Assembly (NCBI GenBank): GCA_963777915.1
Contig: CAVZSH010000010.1
Location: forward strand, 1-41,035
Length of the DNA: 41,035 nucleotides
Source of the DNA: CAVUPF01 sp963777915
GTDB taxonomy: Bacteria; Actinomycetota; Thermoleophilia; Solirubrobacterales; 70-9
Reading direction: 5' to 3'
Within the stretch, counting starts at the first letter, position 1. Every line of letters starts with the position of its first letter. Below are positions 21,617-29,574 of the stretch, in pieces. A program made the translations under genes and the position numbers. The notes below the pieces were generated by a model, which was not told the origin of the DNA, ran no database searches, and worked only from the letters and a program-made list of their open reading frames with translations.

Positions 21617-22261
21617 ATGAGGAGCCCGCGAACGTCCCGCCGGATCGCAGCGCTGGTCATCGCGCTCGCCGCGCTGGCTGGCGTCGGCCTGGGTGTTGGT
21701 TTGCACCGGCTGGTCGATGGCGGCTCGGCTCAGGCACGATCGCCACTCCAGGTCCGCGGCCAGGCGGTCTGGCCTGAGGGACGGCGGCCGGCGCCGAACT
21801 TCTCGCTGCGAGACTCGGACGGCCGTCTCTTCTCCCTCGCTTCGCTGAGGGGGCGGCCGGTGGTTCTCACCTTCATGGACTCCCATTGCCACCAGGAGTG
21901 CCCACTCGAGGGCCGCGCGCTTGCAGCCGCCTTTCGGATGGTGCCCAGCTCCGAGCGCCCGGTCGTCGTCGCCGTCAGCGTAAATCCCTGGCAGGACACG
22001 CCGGCATCAGCGCGCAGCGCGATGAAGCGGTTTGGCCTGGCAAGCTTCCAGTGGCGCTGGCTGTTGGGCTCCAAGGCTCGACTTGAGCCAGTCTGGAGAA
22101 AGTACCGAATCGAAGTGCGGCGCACCAAGGGCGAAGTAGAACACACCGTCGCCCTTTACTTGATCGACGCCCGCGGGTTCGAGCGGGCGGGGATGGTCTA
22201 TCCGTTTTTGCCAACCTGGGTCAGCACCGACCTGAACTCGCTGGCCGACGAAGGCTCTTGA
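21617..22261 (+). CDS. Sco1/SenC-like copper chaperone
   Basis: A 214-residue thioredoxin-fold protein with an N-terminal membrane anchor (about 10-30) and exported domain. P-A-P-N-F-S-L-R-D-S-D-G-R starts the fold. Copper ligands match Sco proteins: C91 and C95 (C-H-Q-E-C, C-x3-C) and H176 in E-V-E-H-T-V-A-L-Y-L-I-D. Sco proteins load copper into CuA of subunit II, which fits its place at the end of the oxidase operon. A thiol redox role toward the cupredoxin-like protein is a second possibility. Confidence 0.88.
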   Translation: MRSPRTSRRIAALVIALAALAGVGLGVGLHRLVDGGSAQARSPLQVRGQAVWPEGRRPAPNFSLRDSDGRLFSLASLRGRPVVLTFMDSHCHQECPLEGRALAAAFRMVPSSERPVVVAVSVNPWQDTPASARSAMKRFGLASFQWRWLLGSKARLEPVWRKYRIEVRRTKGEVEHTVALYLIDARGFERAGMVYPFLPTWVSTDLNSLADEGS

Positions 22262-22422
22262 CGGTTGGAAATCCCTCGAACAAGGCACGATAGTCCGGGT
22301 GCTCGGTCACGAAGACCACCACAACGCGATCGCGAGGACGGGGCGAAGCGGCAGATCGGTACCTAAGAAAACACTCAGCCATCGCTTAAGAGAGATTGCA
22401 CGTCACCCGGAAGGGTGGATTC
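22262..22422. other. Short intergenic region
   Basis: About 160 bp after the Sco-like gene, containing CTAAG and CTTAAG motifs near 22363 and 22384. It probably holds the promoter of the next gene; no hairpin of note was found. Confidence 0.4.
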
Positions 22423-23604
22423 GTGACATTCCTGAAGATCCGAGACGGGCGCGGCCGGCACCACGATCGTGCTCGCCTCGCACCGTGGCGTCGGCTGCGT
22501 CGTGTGGCGTTACTTGCAACCGCCATCTGCCTCGTCCCAGCCGGTTTCTCCTACGTGCAGACGATTGGCGGCCCCCACAACGTGGGCCTCGGTATCGCCA
22601 GTGTCGAGTGGATGCGCGCCCACGGCGGCAACGGCGTCGTCTCCCAGATCGAGGACTGGTATTACACGCTGACCGCGCCCGCCAAGGGTGGCCCGCCACT
22701 GAAGTCCCTGCCCAAGGTTGGGGTGACCGCCAGTCTTGACCAAATTCGCGGTAAGCAGGCCGCTGACACCTACCGGCCGCCGCGGATCAAACCGCTGATC
22801 CACCCGGCGCTGAAGGGGGAGGGCGCGTGGCACGCTGCCTCAGCCGACGCGGGTCCCGAACCGCCGGTGCTGCTCACGACCTTTCGCAGCGACCCCGAAT
22901 ACCCTCAGTTCATCGCGGGGGTCGCCTGGATCGACTCAAGGCGGACCCACCTCGCCTACGTGCCCGGTCTTGCGGAGCCGCCGAAGATCTCCCATCGTGG
23001 CCCCGCCGAGGTGCCGCCGGCACTGCGGAAGTGGGTGGTCGCGACCTTCAATGGCGGCTTTCCACTCGAAACCTCGAATGCAGGACTGATCTACCGCGGA
23101 CACACCGTGGCCTCGATGGTCGACGGCATCGCGACCCTCGTGGAGTACCGCGACGGCGGGGTCGACATCGTGCGTTGGCATGGAGGCCCGACCGGCGGTC
23201 CCAACATCTGGTTCGCCAAGCAGAACCTGCCGCCGATCATCTATGAAGGCCGCCTCAACCCAAACCTCAGCGACGGGCCCGAATGGGGGGCTACCGTAAA
23301 CAACGCGGTGCGCGTTTGGCGCTCGGGACTCGGCATCGACCGTCACGGCAACCTGATTTACGCCGTGGCGAACTACCAGACGGTCGGCTCGCTGGCGGAA
23401 ATCCTCCGCCGCGCCGGGGCGGTGAGGGCGCTTGAGCTTGACATCAACGAAGACTGGGTCAGCTTCATCTCCTACCGCCGCCCCGGCGCCGTCGACCCAT
23501 CCAACCTGCTGCCGGAAATCTACCGGCCGCCAACCCGCTATCTGACTCCCGACGAACGGGACTTTTTTGCTGTCTACTCCCGCGGTGAAGGGCCAAAGAG
23601 ATGA
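22423..23604 (+). CDS. Exported phosphodiester glycosidase-family (NAGPA-like) protein
   Basis: A 393-residue protein with an N-terminal membrane segment (about 25-42) and an exported domain. F-N-G-G-F in the middle and R-A-L-E-L-D-I-N-E-D-W near 345-355 are the marks of the phosphodiester glycosidase/DUF2233 family, which includes the human mannose-6-phosphate uncovering enzyme and bacterial exopolysaccharide-linked proteins. It probably acts on a surface glycan or glycophosphodiester outside the membrane. GTG 22423 is chosen as start because GGAAGGG lies seven bases upstream; TTG 22396 would add nine residues. It overlaps the next gene by ATGA. Confidence 0.75.
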   Translation: MTFLKIRDGRGRHHDRARLAPWRRLRRVALLATAICLVPAGFSYVQTIGGPHNVGLGIASVEWMRAHGGNGVVSQIEDWYYTLTAPAKGGPPLKSLPKVGVTASLDQIRGKQAADTYRPPRIKPLIHPALKGEGAWHAASADAGPEPPVLLTTFRSDPEYPQFIAGVAWIDSRRTHLAYVPGLAEPPKISHRGPAEVPPALRKWVVATFNGGFPLETSNAGLIYRGHTVASMVDGIATLVEYRDGGVDIVRWHGGPTGGPNIWFAKQNLPPIIYEGRLNPNLSDGPEWGATVNNAVRVWRSGLGIDRHGNLIYAVANYQTVGSLAEILRRAGAVRALELDINEDWVSFISYRRPGAVDPSNLLPEIYRPPTRYLTPDERDFFAVYSRGEGPKR

Positions 23605-23819
23605 GCGTGCCGCAGCGAATCTCTCCCGCGGCGCGTGCCCGCCGCGCACTGTTGGTCGACCTGATCGGGGCGGCCCTCCTTGCCGTGCTCACCCTGAGCC
23701 TGGCCTCGGGCCTGGGCGTGATCGCCTTCTTCGGAGTCCCGCTGCTGCTCTTCCTCCTCTTATGGGTTTGCTTGGAACGGCTGCTCGCACGAATCAGGCT
23801 TCGGCGGCAGGCTGCCTAA
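23601..23819 (+). CDS. Small two-helix membrane protein
   Basis: A 72-residue protein: basic N-terminus, then two adjacent hydrophobic helices (about 18-37 LVDLIGAALLAVLTLSLASG and 40-57 IAFFGVPLLLFLLLWV), then an Arg-rich end. The ATGA overlap with the phosphodiester glycosidase-like gene implies translational coupling and a joint function, perhaps as membrane partner. Family not recognised. Confidence 0.65.
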   Translation: MSVPQRISPAARARRALLVDLIGAALLAVLTLSLASGLGVIAFFGVPLLLFLLLWVCLERLLARIRLRRQAA

Positions 23820-23853
23820 ACAGCCGCGCTCAGCAGGTATAGCGCCGCGCAGG

Positions 23854-23869
23854 CTAAGAGCTTTCTAAG
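23854..23869 (+). promoter_or_regulatory. CTAAG direct repeat with 11-bp period
   Basis: CTAAG at 23854-23858 and 23865-23869, one helical turn apart, 37 bp before the next start codon. Direct repeats with 11-bp period are typical for OmpR/PhoB-type response regulators, and one is encoded at 29571-30245. This is a weak, pattern-based suggestion. Confidence 0.3.
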
Positions 23870-23905
23870 GCGGTGTTCGCCTCTGCTTAGAGAACCGAAC
23901 CGAAG

Positions 23906-24316
23906 ATGCCGTCGATGGATGACGTACACCGCCTTGAGGCCAAGGGCCTTGCCCGCGCCAAGATCCGTTCAAAGCGCCGCCGTGTGCAGATGATCCGGCG
24001 CCGCACTATTCGTGGATCGCTGGCGCTGTTCGCGCTTGCCTGGGCGATTGTCTTTGGCCAGCTAGTGACCGGCAACGACCCGGCCCTGAGCCGCGTTCAC
24101 GGCACCCGCAAGCTGCTCACCTCCACGCACCGGGGTTCTCGTCCATCCCGGCGCCCCAGGGGCGAAAGCGCGCCGCTTGTGGCGCCAGGGGCGCCCAGCG
24201 AAGAACCGGCCTCGGGCGAAGAAGCGGCGTCGGGCGAAGAAGCGGCGCCTCGCGAAGAAGCCGCCCAGAGCCCCGCTCCCGCACCGGCCCCGCCCGTCAT
24301 CACCTCGGCGTCGTGA
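23906..24316 (+). CDS. Small basic single-pass membrane protein with acidic repeats
   Basis: A 136-residue protein. The N-terminus is a charged helix (H-R-L-E-A-K-G-L-A-R-A-K-I-R-S-K-R-R-R), then one membrane helix (about 37-54, GSLALFALAWAIVFGQLV). The outer tail contains four six-residue acidic repeats (EEPASG, EEAASG, EEAAPR, EEAAQS) and ends Pro/Ala-rich. It overlaps the ferric-reductase-like gene by four bases (GTGA), so it is probably an accessory subunit of that membrane protein. No redox motif is visible in it. Confidence 0.65.
   Translation: MPSMDDVHRLEAKGLARAKIRSKRRRVQMIRRRTIRGSLALFALAWAIVFGQLVTGNDPALSRVHGTRKLLTSTHRGSRPSRRPRGESAPLVAPGAPSEEPASGEEAASGEEAAPREEAAQSPAPAPAPPVITSAS
24199..24270 (+). 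repeat. Four tandem 18-bp units inside a coding region
   Basis: Units begin at 24199, 24217, 24235 and 24253, each starting CGAAGAA and coding E-E plus four small residues. Slippage would change the repeat number without shifting the frame. Confidence 0.75.
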
Positions 24317-24888
24317 TTGCGGCGAGCGCGACCTCTGTCGCGCCGCATCTCTTCTGGATTACCAGCCGCGCCGCGGGGATCGCGGCGCTGGTCCTCTCCA
24401 GTGCCTCGGTCGGCGCCGGGCTGCTGATCAGCGGACGCGGCAGTCCGCGAAAGGGCCTCGGTGGCGACGCCAAGGCATTGCACGAGGCGCTCTCTATCGC
24501 CACCCTGATCGCGGTCGCAGTCCACGGAACAGCCTTGCTCGGCGACCACTTCCTCCACCCGAGCATCTTTGACATCTCGATCCCGTTTACCAGTGGATAC
24601 CGCCCCATCTGGACAGGTCTCGGGATCGTCGCCGGCTGGGCGCTGGCAGCGCTCGGCCTCTCCTACTACGCCCGGGGGTGGGTCGGCCAGTCGCGCTGGC
24701 GTTCCCTGCACCGCTTCACGGCCCTCTTCTGGGTTCTTGGCATCGCCCACTCGGTCGGCTCCGGCACCGACGCCGGGCAGCCATGGTTCCTGCTCGTGCT
24801 GGTCCTCTCAGTGGTTCCCGCCGCGATCCTGCTGGTGGGCAAGCTGACCCGGGCTGCGGCTCCGGCTCAGCCCTCGACTTCGCGGTAG
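24313..24888 (+). CDS. Ferric reductase-like transmembrane protein
   Basis: A 191-residue membrane protein with about five or six helices. It resembles the ferric-reductase-like transmembrane domain (heme b carrier): L-H-E-A-L-S-I-A-T-L-I-A-V-A-V-H-G near 57-73 and W-R-S-L-H-R-F-T-A-L-F-W-V-L-G-I-A-H-S near 130-148 give the paired His expected to bind heme. No FAD/NAD(P)H domain is attached, as in MsrQ- or YedZ-like proteins. GTG 24313 overlaps the stop of its small partner. The last 22 bases overlap, convergently, the end of the 24867-25829 gene. With the ApbE gene nearby it may pass electrons across the membrane to a flavin protein. Confidence 0.75.
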   Translation: MIAASATSVAPHLFWITSRAAGIAALVLSSASVGAGLLISGRGSPRKGLGGDAKALHEALSIATLIAVAVHGTALLGDHFLHPSIFDISIPFTSGYRPIWTGLGIVAGWALAALGLSYYARGWVGQSRWRSLHRFTALFWVLGIAHSVGSGTDAGQPWFLLVLVLSVVPAAILLVGKLTRAAAPAQPSTSR

Positions 24889-25829
24889 TGGTCGCGCCAG
24901 ATCGCGCGGTAGACGCGCAGGTGGCGGGGCAGCGTCCGCAGGCCGGGGATGAACGGGGTGCAGATCAGGGCGAGGCTGAGGACGCCCATGATGAGGAAGA
25001 CCAGCAGGTCGGCGTTTTCGGAGCTCTTGAACGGTTCGATCTGATACCAGAAGGTGTAGAGCCAGAGCCACACCTGCCCAGGGAAGCCGCCGGTCTCGTT
25101 CATCATCCCCCACTGGGTGCCGAGCAGGTGCTGGGATTCGGCGCGTTCTTCGAAGTATGTCCCGCCGGCGAGGAAGAGCAGCGGCTTGGTGTAGTTGGTC
25201 TCATAGAAGCGGTGGTTGGCGGCCACCAGGGCGCCGTCCAGCCCGCCGCTTTGGGCCAGCCCGAGCAGCGAGCCCATCATCGTCGCGACCGGGCCGTAGC
25301 GGCCGGAGGGCAGGATCGGGACGCCGCGCAGGAAGCGGGCCTTGGGCAGGGCTTCTTCATAGGCGCCGGCCCAGGCGCTCTGCAGACTGGGGGGCGCCGC
25401 CCGGTAAGCGGCGAGGGCGAGCTTTAAGCGCGGGTCGGAGGGGATCTCTTTTAACGGTTCGATCACGTAGTCCTTCGCCGTGTCGATCGGGATGTGGACG
25501 CCCACCGCTTCCTCGAGCGAGATCGGACCGATCTTCTGCGAGGCGCCGGTGGCGTTGTTGTAGGGCGGGCCGTAGGTGGCGACATCGCTGGTCCCGTTCA
25601 GCTCGGTGACCGCGGTGGCGAGGAAGTCGCCGGGGTCCGCCTTTGCCCAGCTCTGGATCGTCGTCGCCGGATCATCGGGGGAGGAGAAGAGGATGGTGAG
25701 TACCACCGCGAGCGCCGTGACCGCGACGAGGGCGATGACGAACTCCTTGACCAGGTCATAGCGAACCCAGGGTCCCTGCCAGGGAGCGGCGTCGTCCGGG
25801 CTGGCTGGCGCCGGGCTCGTCGCGCTCAC
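24867..25829 (-). CDS. Two-helix partner of the cytochrome b protein with a large external domain
   Basis: A 320-residue protein translated from a GTG that overlaps the stop of the cytochrome b gene (GTGA). A membrane helix near 28-49 (FVIALVAVTALAVVLTILFS) is followed by an extracytoplasmic region of some 220 residues without Cys, then an aromatic stretch (V-W-L-W-L-Y-T-F-W-Y-Q-I-E-P-F), a second helix (about 279-300) and a P-G-L-R-T-L-P-R-H-L-R-V-Y tail. The aromatic stretch and final helix recall the C-terminal half (subunit IV) of cytochrome b/b6, but PEWY is absent. The external domain lacks heme c, Rieske or copper motifs. It is most likely a divergent subunit of a quinol-oxidising bc-type complex. 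Confidence 0.6.
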   Translation of the reverse strand: MSATSPAPASPDDAAPWQGPWVRYDLVKEFVIALVAVTALAVVLTILFSSPDDPATTIQSWAKADPGDFLATAVTELNGTSDVATYGPPYNNATGASQKIGPISLEEAVGVHIPIDTAKDYVIEPLKEIPSDPRLKLALAAYRAAPPSLQSAWAGAYEEALPKARFLRGVPILPSGRYGPVATMMGSLLGLAQSGGLDGALVAANHRFYETNYTKPLLFLAGGTYFEERAESQHLLGTQWGMMNETGGFPGQVWLWLYTFWYQIEPFKSSENADLLVFLIMGVLSLALICTPFIPGLRTLPRHLRVYRAIWRDHYREVEG

Positions 25830-26518
25830 GGCGCACCGCCCTCGCTCGGCGCCGGCTGCGGTGGCGGCGCAGCCGGCGGCTTGGCCGCCTTCGCCGGGTA
25901 GGGCGGCACAACCCCGTGACGGCGGACGAGTAGTACGTGCGCGATAACCAGCGCGACCACGGCCACCGGCAGGAGGATCACGTGGAACGTGTACATCTGG
26001 CCGAAGTCTGTGACGTTGAAGAAGGCGCCGACCCCAATCGAGTTGATCCCGTCCTTGCCCTGGGTGGCGATCCACTGCGAGTCGAAGTTCTGCTGGGAGA
26101 GGTAGCCGGTGAAAGCAGCGCCGATCGCGACCAGGAAGGTGACCGCGCCGGTCACCCAGGTGCGCCCCCTACCGCCACGCCAGGCGCCCATGAAGAACTT
26201 CCCCCAGAGGTGGACGACCATGGCGAAGAAGAACAGCTCCACCGCCCAGAGGTGGATGCTGTTGAAGAAGTGCCCGACGCTGGAGACGTGCCACCATTCC
26301 GGCCCCTTTAGGCCGAGGATCATCCCCGAGGCAACGACGACGATCAACGCCGCGATCGTGACGACGCCGAAGACGTAGATCCAGGAGGACACATAGGAGG
26401 GCTGGCGGTCGGGGAGGAGCTTCTCCGGCGGCAGGGCTCCGATCGCGCGCTTGCGCACCCAAGTAGTCCACATCTGGCGCTCCTCGGGGGAGACGTCCCG
26501 CCCCTCGCCCTCACTCAC
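25826..26518 (-). CDS. Cytochrome b (b6-type N-terminal domain)
   Basis: A 230-residue membrane protein with four main helices (about 45-70, 84-107, 120-140 and 175-198). Bis-His heme ligands are H89/H103 in the second helix (S-I-H-L-W to V-V-H-L-W) and H179/H194 in the fourth. The 15-residue spacing of the second pair is the b6f-like value. A Pro/Ala-rich tail follows the last helix. Such a subunit oxidises menaquinol and moves electrons to an outer acceptor. Upstream and downstream genes overlap it by four bases, forming a tight three-gene operon. No Rieske protein or cytochrome c (CxxCH) is encoded in the window. Confidence 0.85.
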   Translation of the reverse strand: MSEGEGRDVSPEERQMWTTWVRKRAIGALPPEKLLPDRQPSYVSSWIYVFGVVTIAALIVVVASGMILGLKGPEWWHVSSVGHFFNSIHLWAVELFFFAMVVHLWGKFFMGAWRGGRGRTWVTGAVTFLVAIGAAFTGYLSQQNFDSQWIATQGKDGINSIGVGAFFNVTDFGQMYTFHVILLPVAVVALVIAHVLLVRRHGVVPPYPAKAAKPPAAPPPQPAPSEGGAP

Positions 26519-26694
26519 GACTCGTGCCTTCGCTTCGGGAAGGGCAAGAGGATCGCGGCGATGAAGACGGCAATCATCAGCAAGATCACGACGACGTTGC
26601 CCACCGACATCTGGAAGAAGTGCCAGTGCACGTAGTGGGCGGGGTGATTCAAGTCAAAAAGCGCGCCTGAGACCACTGGTGCTACGGATGTCAT
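26515..26694 (-). CDS. Small membrane subunit preceding cytochrome b
   Basis: A 59-residue protein starting at ATG 26694 with AAGG upstream; the longer frame to 26757 lacks a site. N-H-P-A-H-Y-V-H-W-H-F-F-Q-M is a His-rich segment just before the single membrane helix (about 33-50, VVVILLMIAVFIAAILLPF), followed by a K-R-R-H-E-S end. Its stop overlaps the cytochrome b start. It is probably a small structural subunit of the same complex, and the clustered His/Met could bind metal or heme edge. Confidence 0.65.
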   Translation of the reverse strand: MTSVAPVVSGALFDLNHPAHYVHWHFFQMSVGNVVVILLMIAVFIAAILLPFPKRRHES

Positions 26695-26763
26695 CGCCTT
26701 ACCTTCGATGCTTTGGACCGGTTGAGGCGACGCTATATCCCACGCTCGCCATGTCAAGTTGGT

Positions 26764-27741
26764 CTACGGGAAAACCGATGTCACCGCGCGGGAAAACCGA
26801 ATCCTCCGCTTGAGCGGGCCGATCGTCTCGACCCTGCCGCTGTCATGGACGAGCAACCCGCCGTGCTCGGCGAGGATCGCCCGGCCTCCTTCGGGCCCGG
26901 AGAGCAGCGCCGCCTTGGCGAGGGTCTCGACCTTCGCCGCGGTGGCGCCAAGGGCGGTGGCGCCGATCAGTCCGGTCCAAGCAGGCTCGCCCGTGGAGGG
27001 GTCGAGCAGATGGTGTGCGTAGCGACCGTCGGGCCTGCGCCAGAGCCGCACGTTTAGCCCCGAGGTAGCGACCGCGCCGGAACCGAGCCGCAGCACGTAG
27101 TCTCGCTCGCCACTCAGCGGGTGCTCGACGAAGACCTCATAGGGCTGGGCGAGGGCGTCTGGGCCGCCGATCCGGATGTCGCCACCACAGTCGATGAGGA
27201 AGCGAGAGTAGCCGCGCAGTTGGGAGGCGATCATGTCGGCGGCCAGGCCCTTGCCGGCGCCGCCGGTGTCGAAACGGACGCCGGGCGGGCGAGTGATCGT
27301 CCCCTCCGCGTCGTCGACCTCGAACCGGGGCCAGCGCGAATCGGAGCTTGGCTTCGCGGGCCGGCGAGGTGGCGCTTCGGCGAGGGCGGCGCTCAGCGGC
27401 GCGCCCGTCACCCTGGCCCGCGAGGCGACATAGCCGGCGGCCTCGATCTCCCCGACCAGGGTCGGGTCGACCAGGCCACCGCTTCGCTCCGCCGCGGCCA
27501 AGCCGGCTTTAACAGCCTCGCGCAGCAGTTCGGAGGCGGGGACGCGCTCGCGCCGGTCGGCGTTCAGCGCGCACAGCTCGCTGCCAGGCTCAAAGCGCGA
27601 CAGCGCAGCCTCGAACTCGGCGACGAACCGCTTCGCCTGCTCGGCCGCCTCCGCTGCGGAGACCATCCCAGCTCCCGGCTCCCCGATCAGCAGCCGCACA
27701 TGGGAGCCCATTGCGTCAAAGCTGATGTCGTGCTCGCCCAT
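26764..27741 (-). CDS. apbE: FAD:protein FMN transferase (ApbE family)
   Basis: A 325-residue enzyme that attaches FMN covalently to a Thr/Ser of exported or membrane redox proteins. Hallmarks are F-D-A-M-G-S at the N-terminus, F-D-T-G-G-A-G-K-G-L-A-A-D in the middle, and H-L-L-D-P-S-T-G followed by A-T-A-A-K-V-E-T-L-A-K for Mg and flavin binding. The usual late D-A-x-A-T is A-K-V-E-T here. No clear signal peptide is seen. ATG 27741 is 7 bp past the cytochrome-b561-like stop, so the two are cotranscribed. No protein with a certain flavinylation motif is present in the window; its target is open. Confidence 0.85.
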   Translation of the reverse strand: MGEHDISFDAMGSHVRLLIGEPGAGMVSAAEAAEQAKRFVAEFEAALSRFEPGSELCALNADRRERVPASELLREAVKAGLAAAERSGGLVDPTLVGEIEAAGYVASRARVTGAPLSAALAEAPPRRPAKPSSDSRWPRFEVDDAEGTITRPPGVRFDTGGAGKGLAADMIASQLRGYSRFLIDCGGDIRIGGPDALAQPYEVFVEHPLSGERDYVLRLGSGAVATSGLNVRLWRRPDGRYAHHLLDPSTGEPAWTGLIGATALGATAAKVETLAKAALLSGPEGGRAILAEHGGLLVHDSGRVETIGPLKRRIRFSRAVTSVFP

Positions 27742-27748
27742 GGAAGGC

Positions 27749-28351
27749 TTAGTGCCCGGAGAGCCATGGACCGGCAAGGTGGTAGGTCGTGAGGGCTAGG
27801 GCGAGGCCGGCGAGCAGCGAGGTCCCCAGCAGCGCCAGCCGCAGGCCGGAGCCCGCCAGTGCAGCCTCGCGGCCGCCCTTGCTGCGCCAGTCGGGCATCG
27901 TCAGCGCCGGGAGCTCGAGGACGTGTCCGAGGACATGGACGATCATCAGCGCGAACCAGAGGATGAAGCTCACCTTGTGCAGGAACTTGAGGGAGCCGTT
28001 GCCCGGGCCGTCGACCAGCAGCAGGACCCCAGTCGCGAACAGAGCAACGGTGGTGAGGACCACCCCCGGCGCGAGCAGCCGCATCGCCAGGGGCGGCGGT
28101 CCCTTGCGGCGGTAGGGCGGGCTGCCGGAGTAGTAGCGGGCGAAACGGTAGCCGGTGCTGCCGAGCTTCAGTAGGACCGGCGGGATCAGCAGCATTCCGA
28201 TGAAGATGTGGGGGCCGCGCAGGCGGCCGATCAGGGGGATCGTCGCCCCCTCGATCGCCAGCAGGACGAGCAGGATCGCCGCCGCGCCGCCGGTGATGCG
28301 CGCGTTTCCGACGACACCGTCGCGAGCAGGGGCCGTGCTCTCGGTGTACAT
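27749..28351 (-). CDS. Cytochrome b561-like four-helix membrane protein
   Basis: A 200-residue protein (ATG 28351; GTG 28372 would add seven residues) with about four helices: near 22-42, 47-66, 92-112 and 125-145, and a last one near 170-190. H in G-P-H-I-F-I-G-M and the triplet in F-L-H-K-V-S-F and V-H-V-L-G-H-V-L-E-L-P are placed as heme b ligands in two-heme quinone-linked cytochromes. It probably conducts electrons between menaquinone and an outer flavoprotein made by the cotranscribed ApbE. Promoter and the 28390-28417 dyad lie directly upstream. Confidence 0.7.
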   Translation of the reverse strand: MYTESTAPARDGVVGNARITGGAAAILLVLLAIEGATIPLIGRLRGPHIFIGMLLIPPVLLKLGSTGYRFARYYSGSPPYRRKGPPPLAMRLLAPGVVLTTVALFATGVLLLVDGPGNGSLKFLHKVSFILWFALMIVHVLGHVLELPALTMPDWRSKGGREAALAGSGLRLALLGTSLLAGLALALTTYHLAGPWLSGH

Positions 28352-28389
28352 CGCGCCATGCTGTCCACGCACGCTTACGGCCGGTTAAC

Positions 28390-28417
28390 GCTCGCATGAG
28401 AGGTCTCTCATACGAGC
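28390..28417. terminator. 13-bp arm inverted repeat after the two-component operon
   Basis: Arms 28390-28402 and 28405-28417 are complementary except for one pair, with two bases between. It begins eight bases past the histidine kinase stop (minus strand) and ends the operon or serves as operator for the cytochrome-b561-like gene, whose start is 39 bp on. No T-run follows. Confidence 0.5.
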
Positions 28418-28425
28418 GAGCAGAC

Positions 28426-29574
28426 CTACGTCATATCGAGCTGAGGGTCGAACCCACCGAGTTCCAAGGAGACCCGCGCCCCGCCCAGGGGCGAATCCTC
28501 CACCCAGATCCGCCCGCCGTGCAGCTCGACGATCGAGCGGGCGATCGCCAGCCCCAGCCCGCTGCCGCCGGAGCCGCGGTCCCGCGCCACCTCGCTGCGG
28601 TAAAAGCGCTCGAAGACCCGCTCTCTTTCCGCCGGGGCGATCCCCGGGCCGTCGTCGTCGATGCGGATCGTCAGCCGCGAGCCGCGCGCCACGGCGGAGA
28701 TCGCGACCTGCCCGCCGGAGCCGGCGTGGCGGCGGGCGTTGCCGAGCAGGTTGCGAAGCACCTGGGTCAGCCGGTCGGGATCGGCGTGCAGGGTGCCGGC
28801 CGCCAGCTCGCCGACCGCGACGCTGCCCAGCGACTCATCCTCGGCGAGGTGCCGCAGGTAGGGCGAGAGCGGGATCTCGCGGCGCTTGAGCGGCGCGGCC
28901 TCGTCGAGGCGGGCCAGGGTCAGCAGGTCGTCGACCAGGCGCTCGATTCGCCCCATCTCGGTCAGCACCACGCGCTCTACCCGACGCACCTCCTCGGGCG
29001 CGATTCGGTCGTTGCGGGCCAACACCTCGAGCTGGCCGCGAATTGCGGTCAGCGGTGTGCGAAGCTCATGGGAGGCGTCGGAAACGAACTGGCGCTGGCG
29101 CGAGAAGGCGTCGTCGAGGCGGTCCAGCATGTGGTCAAAGGCGTCGGCGAGGGTCCGTACCTCGACCGCCGCCGAGGCCTCGGAGCCGATGCGGGGGGTC
29201 AAGTCGCCGGCGTCGACCGTCGCAGCGGTGGCGGCCATTCGCCGCAGCGGAGCGGCGGTGCGGGCGGCGAGCAGGTAACCGGCGAGTAGCGCCGCCACGA
29301 GGGTGATCGCGCCGGTGATCAGGAACGTCCTCACCACCTCGGCCTGGGCGTCTTCGACCGGCGAGAGCGGATCGCCCTCGCCCCGGTCCTCGTCTGCCGC
29401 CGCCCCGGGCAGGCCGGCGGCCTCGCGCTGCTCCTCGTGTTTGATCACCCTCGACTCATCGCTCATCTCATTGCTGACGGAGACGTAGAGCACCCCGAAG
29501 GCGATGAGGACGATCGCGGCGATCGAGAGCGCCAGCCTGCCCCGCAGGCCGAGGCGCAGCCAGGCGTCTCTCAT
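28426..29574 (-). CDS. Sensor histidine kinase
   Basis: A 382-residue membrane kinase. Two membrane helices (about 14-33 and 84-104) flank a short external segment of some 50 residues. A HAMP domain follows (A-A-P-L-R-R-M-A-A-T-A, about 105-160), then HisKA with the phosphorylated His in F-V-S-D-A-S-H-E-L-R-T-P-L-T (near 170), and an ATPase domain with N-L-L-G-N-A-R-R-H, D-D-D-G-P-G-I and G-S-G-L-G-L-A-I. The architecture is like EnvZ/CpxA-type kinases. Its start overlaps the response regulator stop (ATGA). The signal is unknown; the neighbouring electron-transfer genes suggest a redox or envelope cue. Confidence 0.95.
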   Translation of the reverse strand: MRDAWLRLGLRGRLALSIAAIVLIAFGVLYVSVSNEMSDESRVIKHEEQREAAGLPGAAADEDRGEGDPLSPVEDAQAEVVRTFLITGAITLVAALLAGYLLAARTAAPLRRMAATAATVDAGDLTPRIGSEASAAVEVRTLADAFDHMLDRLDDAFSRQRQFVSDASHELRTPLTAIRGQLEVLARNDRIAPEEVRRVERVVLTEMGRIERLVDDLLTLARLDEAAPLKRREIPLSPYLRHLAEDESLGSVAVGELAAGTLHADPDRLTQVLRNLLGNARRHAGSGGQVAISAVARGSRLTIRIDDDGPGIAPAERERVFERFYRSEVARDRGSGGSGLGLAIARSIVELHGGRIWVEDSPLGGARVSLELGGFDPQLDMT

